The notes: a model not told the origin generated them from the letters alone. A stretch of 59,086 bases of DNA from Bacillota bacterium (GCA_012837735.1 DUQP01000007.1:1-59086), one strand, 5' to 3'; positions 8,428 through 16,953 are shown, counted from the stretch's first letter. Numbers and translations are program-made.

Positions 8428-9206
8428 CACTGTTGCGTTGCAAAAACTTGGGCATGCGCTTTGGTGGGCTACAGGCGGTCAGCGATTTTAACCTCGACCT
8501 GGAACAAGGCGAGTTGGTAGGGATCATCGGCCCGAACGGGGCGGGCAAGACAACGGTGTTCAATTTGTTAACAGGTGTCTATGTGCCTACGTCAGGTACG
8601 ATCGAACTGCTTGATAACGACAGGCAAGTGGTTCTGAATGGCAAAAAGCCTTACCATATCACGCAACTGGGTGTGGCGCGGACATTCCAAAACATCCGTC
8701 TATTCAATGAACTATCCGTGTTGGATAATGTCCGTATCGCCTATCATTTTAATGTTAAATATAACTTACCAAGCGCAATTTTGCGGCTCCCCTCTTTTCA
8801 CAAAGAGGAAAAAGAGGTGCTGGAAAAGGCAATCCGTTTCTTAGAAATCTTCGGTCTGGAGCATCGCCGACATGAGATGGCCAAAAATCTCCCTTATGGA
8901 GAGCAACGGCGTCTGGAGATCGCCCGGGCTTTGGCCGCGCAACCGAAGTTGTTGTTGTTGGACGAGCCGGCGGCCGGGATGAATCCGAACGAGACACAGC
9001 AACTGATGGAACTGATTCGTTGGATCCGCCGGGAATTCGATTTGACGATCCTTTTGATTGAACACCATATGGAGGTTGTGATGGGGGTCTGCGATTGGAT
9101 CGTGGTACTGGATTACGGGGTCACCATCGCCAAGGGGACCGCAACAGAGATTCGCAACAATCCAAAGGTAATCGAAGCCTACCTGGGTGAGGAGGCGGTG
9201 GTCTGA
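8424..9206 (+). CDS. livG: ABC importer ATPase, LivG type
   Basis: A 260-residue nucleotide-binding subunit. Walker A is GPNGAGKTT (near residue 33), the signature region reads NLPYGEQRRLEIARAL in place of a strict LSGGQ as is normal for LivG, and Walker B is LLLLDEPAAGMNP. The branched-chain family tail VIEAYLG closes the protein. GTG start at 8424; the stop overlaps the next start by one base. Confidence 0.94.
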   Translation: MTLLRCKNLGMRFGGLQAVSDFNLDLEQGELVGIIGPNGAGKTTVFNLLTGVYVPTSGTIELLDNDRQVVLNGKKPYHITQLGVARTFQNIRLFNELSVLDNVRIAYHFNVKYNLPSAILRLPSFHKEEKEVLEKAIRFLEIFGLEHRRHEMAKNLPYGEQRRLEIARALAAQPKLLLLDEPAAGMNPNETQQLMELIRWIRREFDLTILLIEHHMEVVMGVCDWIVVLDYGVTIAKGTATEIRNNPKVIEAYLGEEAVV

Positions 9207-9922
9207 TGGCAGAAACGTTGTTGCAGGTGGAAGATCTAAATGTGCACTACGGAGCCATCCATGCCATCAAGGGGATCTCCTTCCACGTCCAGCGCGGTGA
9301 GATTGTGACTTTGATTGGGGCCAACGGGGCCGGTAAGAGTACTACTTTGCGAGCTGTGTCAGGGCTGTTGCGTCCCTCCCACGGCAAGATCTTTTTCGCC
9401 GGGGCCGACATCACAGGCCTGGCGCCGCACAAAATAGTAGCGCGCGGAATCAGCCAGGTGCCGGAGGGGCGTCGGATTTTTCCGGAAATGACCGTGCTGG
9501 AAAACTTAGAACTCGGTGCTTATACTCGCCGTGACCGGGCGGAGATCAAGCGCAATTTGGAACGAATTTATGGCCGGTTTCCACGATTGAAGGAGCGCTC
9601 CCGCCAGGTGGCCGGCACCCTCAGTGGTGGTGAACAGCAGATGCTGGCGATTGGCCGGTGTTTGATGTCCGAGCCGGAGTTGATGTTGTTAGATGAACCG
9701 TCCATGGGCCTGGCGCCCATTCTGGTGCGGGAAATATTTTCCATCATTGAGGAGATTAATGACGCCGGAACCACCATTTTATTGGTTGAGCAGAATGCTA
9801 ATATGGCGCTGTCGATTGCCAACCGGGCCTACGTGCTGGAAACGGGCACCATTACGCTATCCGGGGCGGCAAAAGAACTGGCGCACAATGAGCGGGTTAA
9901 GAAGGCCTATCTTGGGGCTTGA
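9206..9922 (+). CDS. livF: ABC importer ATPase, LivF type
   Basis: A 238-residue second nucleotide-binding subunit with Walker A GANGAGKST, the LivF hallmark QVPEGRRIFPEMTVLENL, signature LSGGEQQMLAIGR and Walker B LMLLDEPSMGLAP. Its ATG shares one base with the livG stop. It is the last gene of the operon and an intrinsic terminator follows ten bases downstream. Confidence 0.95.
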   Translation: MAETLLQVEDLNVHYGAIHAIKGISFHVQRGEIVTLIGANGAGKSTTLRAVSGLLRPSHGKIFFAGADITGLAPHKIVARGISQVPEGRRIFPEMTVLENLELGAYTRRDRAEIKRNLERIYGRFPRLKERSRQVAGTLSGGEQQMLAIGRCLMSEPELMLLDEPSMGLAPILVREIFSIIEEINDAGTTILLVEQNANMALSIANRAYVLETGTITLSGAAKELAHNERVKKAYLGA

Positions 9923-9931
9923 GCCAGAATG

Positions 9932-9957
9932 GCCTCCGCTTGGGCGGAGGCTTTTTT
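9932..9957 (+). terminator. Intrinsic terminator of the liv operon
   Basis: Perfect 8-bp stem GCCTCCGC / GCGGAGGC with a TTGG loop and six T directly after. Confidence 0.93.
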
Positions 9958-10022
9958 GTGGAGGAAAGCAGGCCTGGTGGGCAAAATAGCCAGTGTTCAG
10001 GTCATAAAGGGAGGAATGGGGT

Positions 10023-10550
10023 TTGCTAAGAGCGCTATTCGATCTGGCGATCGCCTGCGGCCGGGTGGGTTTGCTCGGTTATGGCGGCGGGCCGGCCTCG
10101 ATCCCCTTAATGGAGGTTGAGGCCGTCGATAATTACGGTTGGGTGACTACGGAAGAGTTCATTAACGTGTTGGCCATGGGGAACGCTCTACCCGGTCCAA
10201 TCCTACCCAAAATGGCCGGTTATATCGGTTTCAAGGTGGCCGGTTGGGCAGGCGCATTTGTGGCTTTGGGCGCCACAATTCTGCCCACATTTTTTGCGAT
10301 GGTGCTCCTTTTCAATGTCTATTGGCAATTCCGGGACTTGCCGCATGTACAGGGGATGATAAAAGCGGTGCGGCCGCTGGTGATCGTCCTGCTTGGCCTG
10401 TTGATTTATGATATGTGGCCGAAAGCAATCACTTCTTGGCAGCTGGCCTTGATCGGGATTGTGGGGTTAGGGCTGATTAAATTCGCAAATGTGCATCCAG
10501 CCATCGTAGTGGTGGGAACGCTGGTGTTTGGGGCTTTTTTTCTCCATTAA
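10023..10550 (+). CDS. chrA: Half-size chromate transporter (CHR domain) protein
   Basis: A 175-residue membrane protein with one CHR domain. The signature is visible: LGYGGGPASIPLMEVEAV near the N-terminus and GNALPGPILPKMAGYIG in the middle, followed by four hydrophobic segments. Full-length ChrA exporters have two such domains, and short ones usually come as adjacent pairs with opposite topology. Here only one half is present and no partner lies on either side. The start is TTG at 10023 because GGGAGG precedes it by eight bases; the ATG at 10017 is in another frame. Chromate as substrate is a family label, not shown here. Confidence 0.82.
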   Translation: MLRALFDLAIACGRVGLLGYGGGPASIPLMEVEAVDNYGWVTTEEFINVLAMGNALPGPILPKMAGYIGFKVAGWAGAFVALGATILPTFFAMVLLFNVYWQFRDLPHVQGMIKAVRPLVIVLLGLLIYDMWPKAITSWQLALIGIVGLGLIKFANVHPAIVVVGTLVFGAFFLH

Positions 10551-10580
10551 TACTGTCATTAGAACGGCCAAAAATTACCC

Positions 10581-10610
10581 TTTACAGAAGAAGCGCAATT
10601 ATGATATGCT
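10581..10610 (+). promoter_or_regulatory. Candidate promoter of a small RNA
   Basis: TTTACA (10581-10586) and TATGCT (10605-10610) with an 18-base spacer, in a region without a protein gene and upstream of a hairpin and a strong terminator. Confidence 0.4.
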
Positions 10611-10616
10611 CTCAAT

Positions 10617-10878
10617 GGTCCTGGACAAGAACCGACATAATTCGGTTCCTGACCAAACAATATTGCAGGGGCCAATCATTATTTGGTTCTAGCAATTAAT
10701 GCACTGGAAACGGGAGCAATGATTGTCATTAGATTAGCCGTAATAATAGCAACAGCAGGTTTGCGTTCAGGAGTAGCAAAAACAGATTTGCCCAACCATA
10801 GCTGATATCAGTTGCACTCATTTCATAATACCCGGCCCCTGCGCAGGGCAAGCAAGGGATTCTTGCTTGCCCTTTTTT
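10617..10878 (+). ncRNA. Candidate small RNA between the chromate transporter and the acetyltransferase
   Basis: The stretch after 10550 has no convincing protein gene but has a possible promoter, a structured 5' end and a terminator. The 5' end folds as GAACCGA / TCGGTTC around a CATAAT loop (10629-10648), enclosed by GGTC / GACC. The 3' end is the strong hairpin at 10846-10872 plus six T. The last 60 bases are antisense to the 3' end of the GNAT gene. A 28-codon ORF after CGGGAG (about 10720) is possible but unconvincing. It could equally be a long 3' UTR of the chromate transporter gene. Confidence 0.3.
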
Positions 10879-11423
10879 GTTGGCATTGCTTGATATTGAG
10901 CTCTCAAAAGGCCGAAAAAAGCCAAATCCTCATATTGACCCCATTTCCAGACGTGCTGAGGAAAAGTGCCCTCGTATTTTAACCCTGCCTTACACAGCAC
11001 CTGGATTGAGGCCGGGTTTTTTGTCATTGCCGCCGCCCAGATTCTATTCAGCTGCAGTTCCTCGAAGCCAAATGCAATCAGTGCTCCGGCAGCTTCTGTG
11101 GTGTAACCGTGATTCCAATAAGGCACTCCCAACCAGTATGATAATTCCGCCCGCCGGTGCTCTCGATCGACGCGCAACATGGCTGTTCCCGCCAACTCGT
11201 TTTCTGCGCGCAAGGCGATCGCAAATATGTAGGCTTCACCTTTGGCTGCGCGGGCGGCATGGGAGGCGATCCATGCTAAAGCGTCCTGTTCAGAAAAGGG
11301 GTGTGGGACGATCAAAGTAGTGGCGGCGATTTCTTTGGCGCCAAACAGTGTTGCCGCCCGCGGGGCATCGGCGGCATGAAACGGCCTTAAGATCAGTCGG
11401 TCGGTCTTGAGAGTGGGGATCAT
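10818..11423 (-). CDS. GNAT family N-acetyltransferase (RimJ/RimL type)
   Basis: A 201-residue acetyl-CoA-dependent N-acetyltransferase. It starts with IPTLKTDRLILRPF, the typical RimJ/L opening, has the acetyl-CoA binding region around YWNHGYTTEAAGALIAFGFEEL and the closing NPASIQVLCKAGLKYEG. The substrate, a protein N-terminus or small amine, is unknown. The start at 11423 has AGGGAGGG eight bases upstream. The last 26 or so residues lie beyond the usual family end and are encoded by the opposing terminator hairpin. It follows the permease gene by 18 bases and is probably co-transcribed. Confidence 0.86.
   Translation of the reverse strand: MIPTLKTDRLILRPFHAADAPRAATLFGAKEIAATTLIVPHPFSEQDALAWIASHAARAAKGEAYIFAIALRAENELAGTAMLRVDREHRRAELSYWLGVPYWNHGYTTEAAGALIAFGFEELQLNRIWAAAMTKNPASIQVLCKAGLKYEGTFPQHVWKWGQYEDLAFFGLLRAQYQAMPTKKGKQESLACPAQGPGIMK
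10846..10878 (+). terminator. Strong intrinsic terminator
   Basis: Perfect 11-bp stem GGGCAAGCAAG / CTTGCTTGCCC, loop GGATT, then six T on the plus strand. It ends plus-strand transcription coming from the chromate transporter side and lies inside the 3' coding end of the opposing GNAT gene. Confidence 0.92.
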
Positions 11424-11441
11424 CTTGCACACCCTCCCTGT

Positions 11442-12812
11442 TTAGGCAAATCGGGCCAAGCAGTTGAGAATCAAAATGGCAAGAGTGAGAAATGCCAGGC
11501 TGTAAGGCCAGTTCCAGCATGTACCGACGCGAATTGGGTCGCTCTGGACCTGGCCGGCCATGATCATGGTCGAGGCAGCGAAAGGAGCACAGGATAGTGA
11601 GGCGGAACCGCCGGCCATCAGAGCGAGAGAAATGATGTAAGTTGGCAGATCTGCCAGCATCCCGGCCGTCAGTCCGGGCAGGATCAGGACGACTGCCAAT
11701 ACCGGATCGATGCCCACGTAACCAAGCAGGCAGATCAAGATCGGTAGGCCGGTCAAAATGCTGATGGAAAACTGGTCAAGCAGACCCAGGAAAGCGTTAA
11801 ATAAATCCAAACCAAGGCCGGTGCTGAACAGGGCTGCGGATAGAAACCCGGTGCTCATCAGCAAGGAGAGAATCCCGGATTGGCGGGGGATCTGCCCCTG
11901 CAGGAACTTCCAGGCGCGACCGGGCAATTCGGTGATGTTACCGGTCAAAGTATACCCCAGCGCCGTTAGGGCGACTGCCGCCAGCGGAACGACGTTGATG
12001 ACGCCCAAATCAGTGTAGGTATCGCCAAGCAGTACCACAGCCAGGAAGACCACCAACAAGAACAAGAATTCCAGCGCGCGGTTGGGCGGTACGCCGGTTT
12101 CTTCCTCCTGACCGTTAGCCAGCAGTGGGGCGTGCCACAGGGGCCTGGCTAAGAAGAACAGGTAAGCGGATGCCACCAGAATGCTGACTGCAGCCAGCAA
12201 GAACCCGTACAGGGCAATTTCCTGCCAACGGGTGCCGATGCTTAACGACATCGCCACCAAAACCCAACTTGGCGACCAAAGTCCCGCGCTGCTACAACCC
12301 TGTAATATGGAAACGGTCAACAGCCGCTGTCTGAGACCGCTCTCATCTCCTTCCGCCACTTTCTCCACCAAGTGATATATGAGCGGCAGGCAACCAACCA
12401 ATAGCATAGCGGACACCAGATTCGAAAGAACGGCTAAAGCTGACAAGAAAAACGGCGGTCTTTTCAGGTAACGGGTGGCTAAGCCGAGCAAAGCATACAC
12501 ATACCCGCGCAGATCAAACAGGACCCCCAAAACAGGCACTAACATCAATGTGCCGACCATCATATTCAATTGGCGAAAGCCATCAAATAGCGGAGTACCG
12601 GTAAATGGACGCAGAAAAAAAATGATTGCCCCGGTGCTCATGATCGCCAGGGCGTAGTAGCGTTGGTTCTGGCGGGTCAACAAGATGCCAACCAAGAACA
12701 TGGCCATCGCCAGCAGAGACTGCGTCCAACCAAGCACGGCAGCACCCGCGATTAGTTCAATATAGTGCACCAATATCAATGCTAAGACTATGCCGGTAAA
12801 TACCGCTCTCAC
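11442..12812 (-). CDS. Polytopic membrane protein, probable ion-transporter-superfamily permease
   Basis: A 456-residue protein with roughly a dozen hydrophobic segments separated by short loops and a hydrophilic break near the middle (around NGQEEETGVPPNR). This two-half layout, with polar Gly/Ser/Pro-rich stretches such as QGCSSAGLWSPSW and MAGGSASLSCAPFAAS that resemble re-entrant hairpins, recalls the ArsB/NhaD/citrate ion-transporter superfamily. I do not recognise a specific family. GTG start at 12812 with GAGGGGG upstream. It precedes the GNAT gene in the same direction. Confidence 0.6.
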   Translation of the reverse strand: MRAVFTGIVLALILVHYIELIAGAAVLGWTQSLLAMAMFLVGILLTRQNQRYYALAIMSTGAIIFFLRPFTGTPLFDGFRQLNMMVGTLMLVPVLGVLFDLRGYVYALLGLATRYLKRPPFFLSALAVLSNLVSAMLLVGCLPLIYHLVEKVAEGDESGLRQRLLTVSILQGCSSAGLWSPSWVLVAMSLSIGTRWQEIALYGFLLAAVSILVASAYLFFLARPLWHAPLLANGQEEETGVPPNRALEFLFLLVVFLAVVLLGDTYTDLGVINVVPLAAVALTALGYTLTGNITELPGRAWKFLQGQIPRQSGILSLLMSTGFLSAALFSTGLGLDLFNAFLGLLDQFSISILTGLPILICLLGYVGIDPVLAVVLILPGLTAGMLADLPTYIISLALMAGGSASLSCAPFAASTMIMAGQVQSDPIRVGTCWNWPYSLAFLTLAILILNCLARFA

Positions 12813-13168
12813 GCTGGGGCCCCCTCTTTTGTCACAATATACAAATGATTGGCTAGAGTGGGCGATTATCCTGCCAAGGATATTTATGCCAAAGCTTGTC
12901 TTGGGATGTTTTGTGCCGACTGGCGGGTGATAAAACTCTCGTGGACAGAAAGAGACTCACTCCGTAAGATGTTTTTTCAGTAGATGAAAATTTACTTCAA
13001 ACAGCAGGAATTGAAAATGGCGTGGCATATTACTGTAATGGCTTAGAGCTAATAGTCCATTATCTTGCGACAGGGGAGGGATACGGCAGCTGGTGAATGA
13101 TTATCCCACGCTCGGGAGCGTGCGCGCTGTTTAGCGAACGGGTATGATTTCCTGAGCGGGGGTACAGA
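12813..13168. other. Divergent intergenic region upstream of gdh
   Basis: About 350 bases without a convincing gene, holding the promoters of the leftward permease and rightward gdh. A short hairpin, CACGCT / AGCGTG around a CGGG loop, lies near 13110-13126. No known riboswitch was recognised. An eight-codon upstream ORF begins at its right edge. Confidence 0.35.
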
Positions 13169-13195
13169 ATGAATTCGGAAAAGAAAAGGGGGTGA
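13169..13195 (+). CDS. Possible eight-codon upstream ORF of gdh
   Basis: ATG followed by codons for NSEKKRG and a TGA, preceded at six bases by GGGGG. Its stop falls inside the ribosome-binding site of gdh, a layout that could couple translation. It may be coincidence; nothing beyond position and the ribosome-binding site supports it. Confidence 0.2.
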   Translation: MNSEKKRG

Positions 13196-13200
13196 AGGGT

Positions 13201-14454
13201 TTGAGTGAGATACTCAATCCTTTCCACACGGTCCAAAAACAGATTAAAGACGCCTGCCAGCGGTTAGGGCTGGATGATGGTGTCTATGAAATCCTAAAGC
13301 AACCCCAGCAGGTGATGACCGTCGCCGTCCCGGTGAAAATGGACGACGGTTCGGTACGCACATTTATCGGCTACCGGTCATTGCATACAAATGTGATTGG
13401 TCCTGGCAAGGGGGGTATTCGCTTCCATCCCAATGTGACTTTGGACGAGGTTATGGCCCTCTCCATGTGGATGACTTTTAAATGTGGAGTGGTGGGGATT
13501 CCCTACGGAGGCGCCAAAGGCGGTTTGGCGATCCAGCCGCGCGAGTTTTCGCAAGGAGAGTTGGAAAGGCTTAGCCGCGGTTTCATCCAGGCTTTAGAAC
13601 CCGTCATTGGACCGGAGAAGGATATTCCGGCTCCCGATGTCTATACAAATGCCCAGGTGATGGCCTGGTTCATGGACGAATTCAGCCGCCTGAAAGGCTA
13701 TTACTCTCCCGGGGTGGTTACGGGTAAGCCGGTCAGCATCGGCGGCTCGGTGGGCCGGAATGAGGCTACGGCGCGGGGTTGTATGTATGCTATCCGGGAA
13801 GCAGCGCGGGATGTTGGGCTTCCGCTGGCAGGAGCGCGGGTCGCAGTGCAAGGCTTTGGCAATCTGGGCACACATGTCTGTCGCTTGCTTACCGAACTTG
13901 GTTGCGTGATCGTGGGCGTGAGCGACTCCCAGGGCGGGGTTGCCGATCCGGACGGCTTGGATGTGGCGGCGCTGATCAGGCATAAAGAAGAGCAGGGAAC
14001 GGTGGCCAGTTTCCGACCGGGCGATCCGATCGGGAGCGCCGACGTTTTGGAATTGGATTGCGATATACTGATTCCGGCCGCACTGGAAAATGTGTTGACA
14101 GAGCAAAATGCTGGCCGGGTCAAGGCCCGGATCGTGGCAGAAGGGGCAAATGGTCCCACCACCATTGCTGCCGACAATATCCTGACTGCCAATGGCGTGA
14201 CGGTGGTGCCGGATATCCTGGCTTCCGCCGGCGGTGTGGTCGTTTCATATTTTGAATGGGTCCAAAACTTCTCCCAGTTTTATTGGACGGAGGATGAGGT
14301 GCGGGAGCGTTTGGAACAGATCATGGTGGCTGCTTACCGCAATATCGTCCGTTTGCAGAGCCAGTATGATGTGACCATGCGTGCGGCCGCTTATTTGGTG
14401 GCGGTGGAGCGATTGGCGGAAGCAATGCGCCTGCGTGGTTGGGTGGGGCGCTAA
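13201..14454 (+). CDS. gdhA: Glutamate dehydrogenase (Glu/Leu/Phe/Val dehydrogenase family)
   Basis: A 417-residue cytosolic enzyme that interconverts glutamate with 2-oxoglutarate and ammonia. The substrate-binding segments GPGKGGIRFHPNV and VVGIPYGGAKGG contain the catalytic lysines. The Rossmann motif VAVQGFGNLGTH binds the dinucleotide, and the acidic/polar residue after the second strand (VGVSDSQGG) hints at NAD preference. I chose the TTG at 13201 (then SEILNPF) because GGGGGTG lies six bases upstream; a GTG at 13192 overlaps its own ribosome-binding site. Homologues at this length are often catabolic. It is followed by two genes of amide and glutamyl chemistry. Confidence 0.93.
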   Translation: MSEILNPFHTVQKQIKDACQRLGLDDGVYEILKQPQQVMTVAVPVKMDDGSVRTFIGYRSLHTNVIGPGKGGIRFHPNVTLDEVMALSMWMTFKCGVVGIPYGGAKGGLAIQPREFSQGELERLSRGFIQALEPVIGPEKDIPAPDVYTNAQVMAWFMDEFSRLKGYYSPGVVTGKPVSIGGSVGRNEATARGCMYAIREAARDVGLPLAGARVAVQGFGNLGTHVCRLLTELGCVIVGVSDSQGGVADPDGLDVAALIRHKEEQGTVASFRPGDPIGSADVLELDCDILIPAALENVLTEQNAGRVKARIVAEGANGPTTIAADNILTANGVTVVPDILASAGGVVVSYFEWVQNFSQFYWTEDEVRERLEQIMVAAYRNIVRLQSQYDVTMRAAAYLVAVERLAEAMRLRGWVGR

Positions 14455-14490
14455 GTTGCAGGAAGTAGAAAGGGAAATGAAGAAGAAGGC

Positions 14491-14520
14491 GGCGCAGATG
14501 GACATCTGCGCCGTTTGCTA
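14491..14520 (+). terminator. Hairpin after gdh
   Basis: Perfect 9-bp stem GGCGCAGAT / ATCTGCGCC with a GGAC loop, followed by only a broken T-run (GTTTGCTAGTTT). A weak terminator or processing site between gdh and the next gene. Confidence 0.5.
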
Positions 14521-14540
14521 GTTTCCGGGGAGGTGGCGAT

Positions 14541-15374
14541 GTGCGGTTTTTGGCGGCAGCGATCCAGATGAATTCGGGTGGTGACAAGCAGGCTAACATA
14601 GACAAGGCCCTGCAGTTGATTGCCGCTGCGGCCCGGCAAGGGGCCCGGTTGATAGCTCTGCCGGAATATTTCAGCTTTCTTGGCAGCGATGATGAGCGCC
14701 AAAATGTCAGCGAACCAATTCCCGGCGGTCCCACGGTGGGTCGGTTAGCGCAAGCAGCCCGGCAACACGGGGTGGTTTTGCATGGTGGTACCATCCTGGA
14801 GGGTGACCCCTTGGTCGCCCCGCGCGTCTATAACACCAGTGTTGTGCTGGATGAACAGGGTCGGTACTTGGGGAGCTATCGCAAGATTCACCTGTTTGAT
14901 GTCAATATCCCGGGACAGGTGGAAAGCTGTGAATCATACACGCTGGCGCCGGGAGCAAAGGCCGTGGTACTGGATAGCTCGTTCGCTAAGTTGGGTCTAA
15001 CGATCTGCTACGATTTGCGTTTTCCGGAGCTTTTCCGGACCCTGGCTTTGCGGGGAGCCGAGGTGATTTTTGTGCCCGCGGCATTCAGCCTTTTTACCGG
15101 CAAGGATCACTGGGAGCCGCTCTTGCGGTCCCGGGCAATCGAAAATCAGGTCTATATCATCGCGCCGGCTCAAACCGGCTGCGATCCGGTGGGGCGCCTT
15201 TATTTCGGCGGCAGTATGATTATTGATCCCTGGGGGACAGTTGTGGCGCAAGCCCCTGCCGGGGAAGGTTTTGCTCTCGGTATGATCGAACTGGAAAAAA
15301 TAGGAAATGTGCAGCGGCAGGTGCCCTGTCGGGCTCACCGCCGGTTGGATGCCTACGACCTGGGGAGGGAATAG
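14541..15374 (+). CDS. Carbon-nitrogen hydrolase, Nit/omega-amidase-like
   Basis: A 277-residue nitrilase-superfamily amidase. The catalytic triad is E42 (LPEYF), K115 (YRKIHLFD) and C156 (TICYDLRFPE). The IHLFDV and CYDLRFPE signatures are those of the Nit1/Nit2 branch, which hydrolyses omega-amides such as 2-oxoglutaramate or deaminated glutathione. GTG start at 14541 with GGGGAGG upstream. Between a glutamate dehydrogenase and a gamma-glutamyltransferase-like gene, a role in repairing or recycling glutamine/glutathione-derived amides is a fair inference. Confidence 0.88.
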   Translation: MRFLAAAIQMNSGGDKQANIDKALQLIAAAARQGARLIALPEYFSFLGSDDERQNVSEPIPGGPTVGRLAQAARQHGVVLHGGTILEGDPLVAPRVYNTSVVLDEQGRYLGSYRKIHLFDVNIPGQVESCESYTLAPGAKAVVLDSSFAKLGLTICYDLRFPELFRTLALRGAEVIFVPAAFSLFTGKDHWEPLLRSRAIENQVYIIAPAQTGCDPVGRLYFGGSMIIDPWGTVVAQAPAGEGFALGMIELEKIGNVQRQVPCRAHRRLDAYDLGRE

Positions 15375-15375
15375 C

Positions 15376-16953
15376 GTGCAATTGGTGATGGGAACAGGCG
15401 GGATGGTGGCCGCCGCTCATCCTTTGGCCGCTGAGGCTGGCTTAGCGGTCTTGCGGGCGGGCGGGAATGCGGTCGATGCGGCGATCACGACCAATGCTGT
15501 CCTGAATGTGACGCAGCCCGATATGTGTGGGATTGGTGGCGATTTTTTCGCTCTCATTCATGTCCCGGGCGGTGAAACGGTGTTTTTAAACGGGAGCGGA
15601 CGCGCTCCGGCGGCGGCTTCGCCAGAGGCCTTTGCGGAACGCTGCTTGCAGACGATCCCCCTGCGCGGCCTGTTGCCGGTGACGGTCCCGGGTTGTGTTG
15701 ATGCCTGGGATGCGGCCAGGCAGCGTTTCGGAACCTGGGGGTGGGAAGATCTCTTGGTCCCAGCGATTCGTTATGCACGGGAAGGGTTCCCTGTCAGCGC
15801 GCGGTTGGCAGCGGCAATTGAAAAGGCAGTTGATTTGCTCACGGAGCACCCAGCCACGGCGCGCATCTATTTCCAGCGCGGTCGAGCGCCCCGCCCGGGC
15901 GAGCTGTTGGTGCAGCGGGATCTGGGTGAAAGCTTACAGGCAATCGCCAACGGTGGGCGGGACGTGTTTTATCAAGGGGCATTGGCCGCGGCGTTATCTG
16001 CCTACTGTCAACAAGGGGAGGGCCTGTTGACAATTCATGACTTACAAAACCACCGCTCACAGTGGGGTCAGCCGGTGGAGACGGAATACCGCGGTTATCG
16101 CATCCTCCAGACACCCCCCAATACTCAGGGTGTGGCGGTGCTGTTGTTGTTCAATTTGATGGCCGAATTTGATTTAGCCGGCCGGGATCCTGCAGATCCC
16201 GAGCGGGTGCACTGGATGGTGGAGGCCACACGAATTGCTCTTGCGGAGCGTAACCGGTATTTGACAGATCCGGATTTCGTGCCGGTCCCGGACATGACCG
16301 GCAAGGATTATGCCGATAGGCTGCGCCGGCGGATCACAGAAATGGCCGCCAAAAGTAAAACGGTGCCTTGTGAGCCGGGCGATACTACATATTTCGCGGT
16401 GGTCGATGAACAGGGGATGGTCGTTTCCGGGATCCAGAGCATTTTCCAGCCGTGGGGCTGTGGTCAAGTGGTGCCTGGGACGGGGATCTTCTTACAAAAC
16501 CGCGGTTCCTATTTTTCTTTGCAACCTCAGCATGTGAACGTTTTGCAGCCAGGTAAGCGCACCGCCCACACATTATGTGCCTCGCTTATCATGCACCATG
16601 ACGAGCCGTTCCTGGTGTTTGGCACAATGGGCGGCGATGGTCAAGCACAAACTCATCTGCAGGTAATCAGCAATGTGTTGGATGGAGGGATGGACATTCA
16701 AGAGGCCATTTCGGCGCCGCGTTGGTTTCATGGTCGGCGCGATTTCGGGCTCGGTCCGGAGGGGCTATGGTTGGAGGGCCGGTTTCCGTCGGCCCTGGTA
16801 ACGGCTTTGCAAGCCCGCGGCCACCAGGTCGGGGTGGTGGAGGACTACAGCGAGATGATGGGCCATGCCCAGGGGATCATGATCAAGCCGCCCGGCGGGA
16901 CCCGCTTTGGGGCTGCCGACCCGCGCGGGGATGGCTACGTGGCGGCCTACTGA
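15376..16953 (+). CDS. Gamma-glutamyltransferase family protein, YwrD-like
   Basis: A 525-residue Ntn-hydrolase of the GGT family. The autocatalytic nucleophile is T337 in GDTTYFAVVD, where classic GGT has TTH, and the glycine-rich substrate loop FGTMGGDGQAQTH is clear. There is no signal peptide, unlike secreted GGTs. Length, lack of a secretion signal and an altered lid region fit the YwrD branch, which may hydrolyse gamma-glutamyl compounds or act as an acylase. GTG start at 15376, two bases after the upstream stop, with GGGAGGG as ribosome-binding site. Probably an operon with the Nit gene. Confidence 0.86.
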   Translation: MQLVMGTGGMVAAAHPLAAEAGLAVLRAGGNAVDAAITTNAVLNVTQPDMCGIGGDFFALIHVPGGETVFLNGSGRAPAAASPEAFAERCLQTIPLRGLLPVTVPGCVDAWDAARQRFGTWGWEDLLVPAIRYAREGFPVSARLAAAIEKAVDLLTEHPATARIYFQRGRAPRPGELLVQRDLGESLQAIANGGRDVFYQGALAAALSAYCQQGEGLLTIHDLQNHRSQWGQPVETEYRGYRILQTPPNTQGVAVLLLFNLMAEFDLAGRDPADPERVHWMVEATRIALAERNRYLTDPDFVPVPDMTGKDYADRLRRRITEMAAKSKTVPCEPGDTTYFAVVDEQGMVVSGIQSIFQPWGCGQVVPGTGIFLQNRGSYFSLQPQHVNVLQPGKRTAHTLCASLIMHHDEPFLVFGTMGGDGQAQTHLQVISNVLDGGMDIQEAISAPRWFHGRRDFGLGPEGLWLEGRFPSALVTALQARGHQVGVVEDYSEMMGHAQGIMIKPPGGTRFGAADPRGDGYVAAY

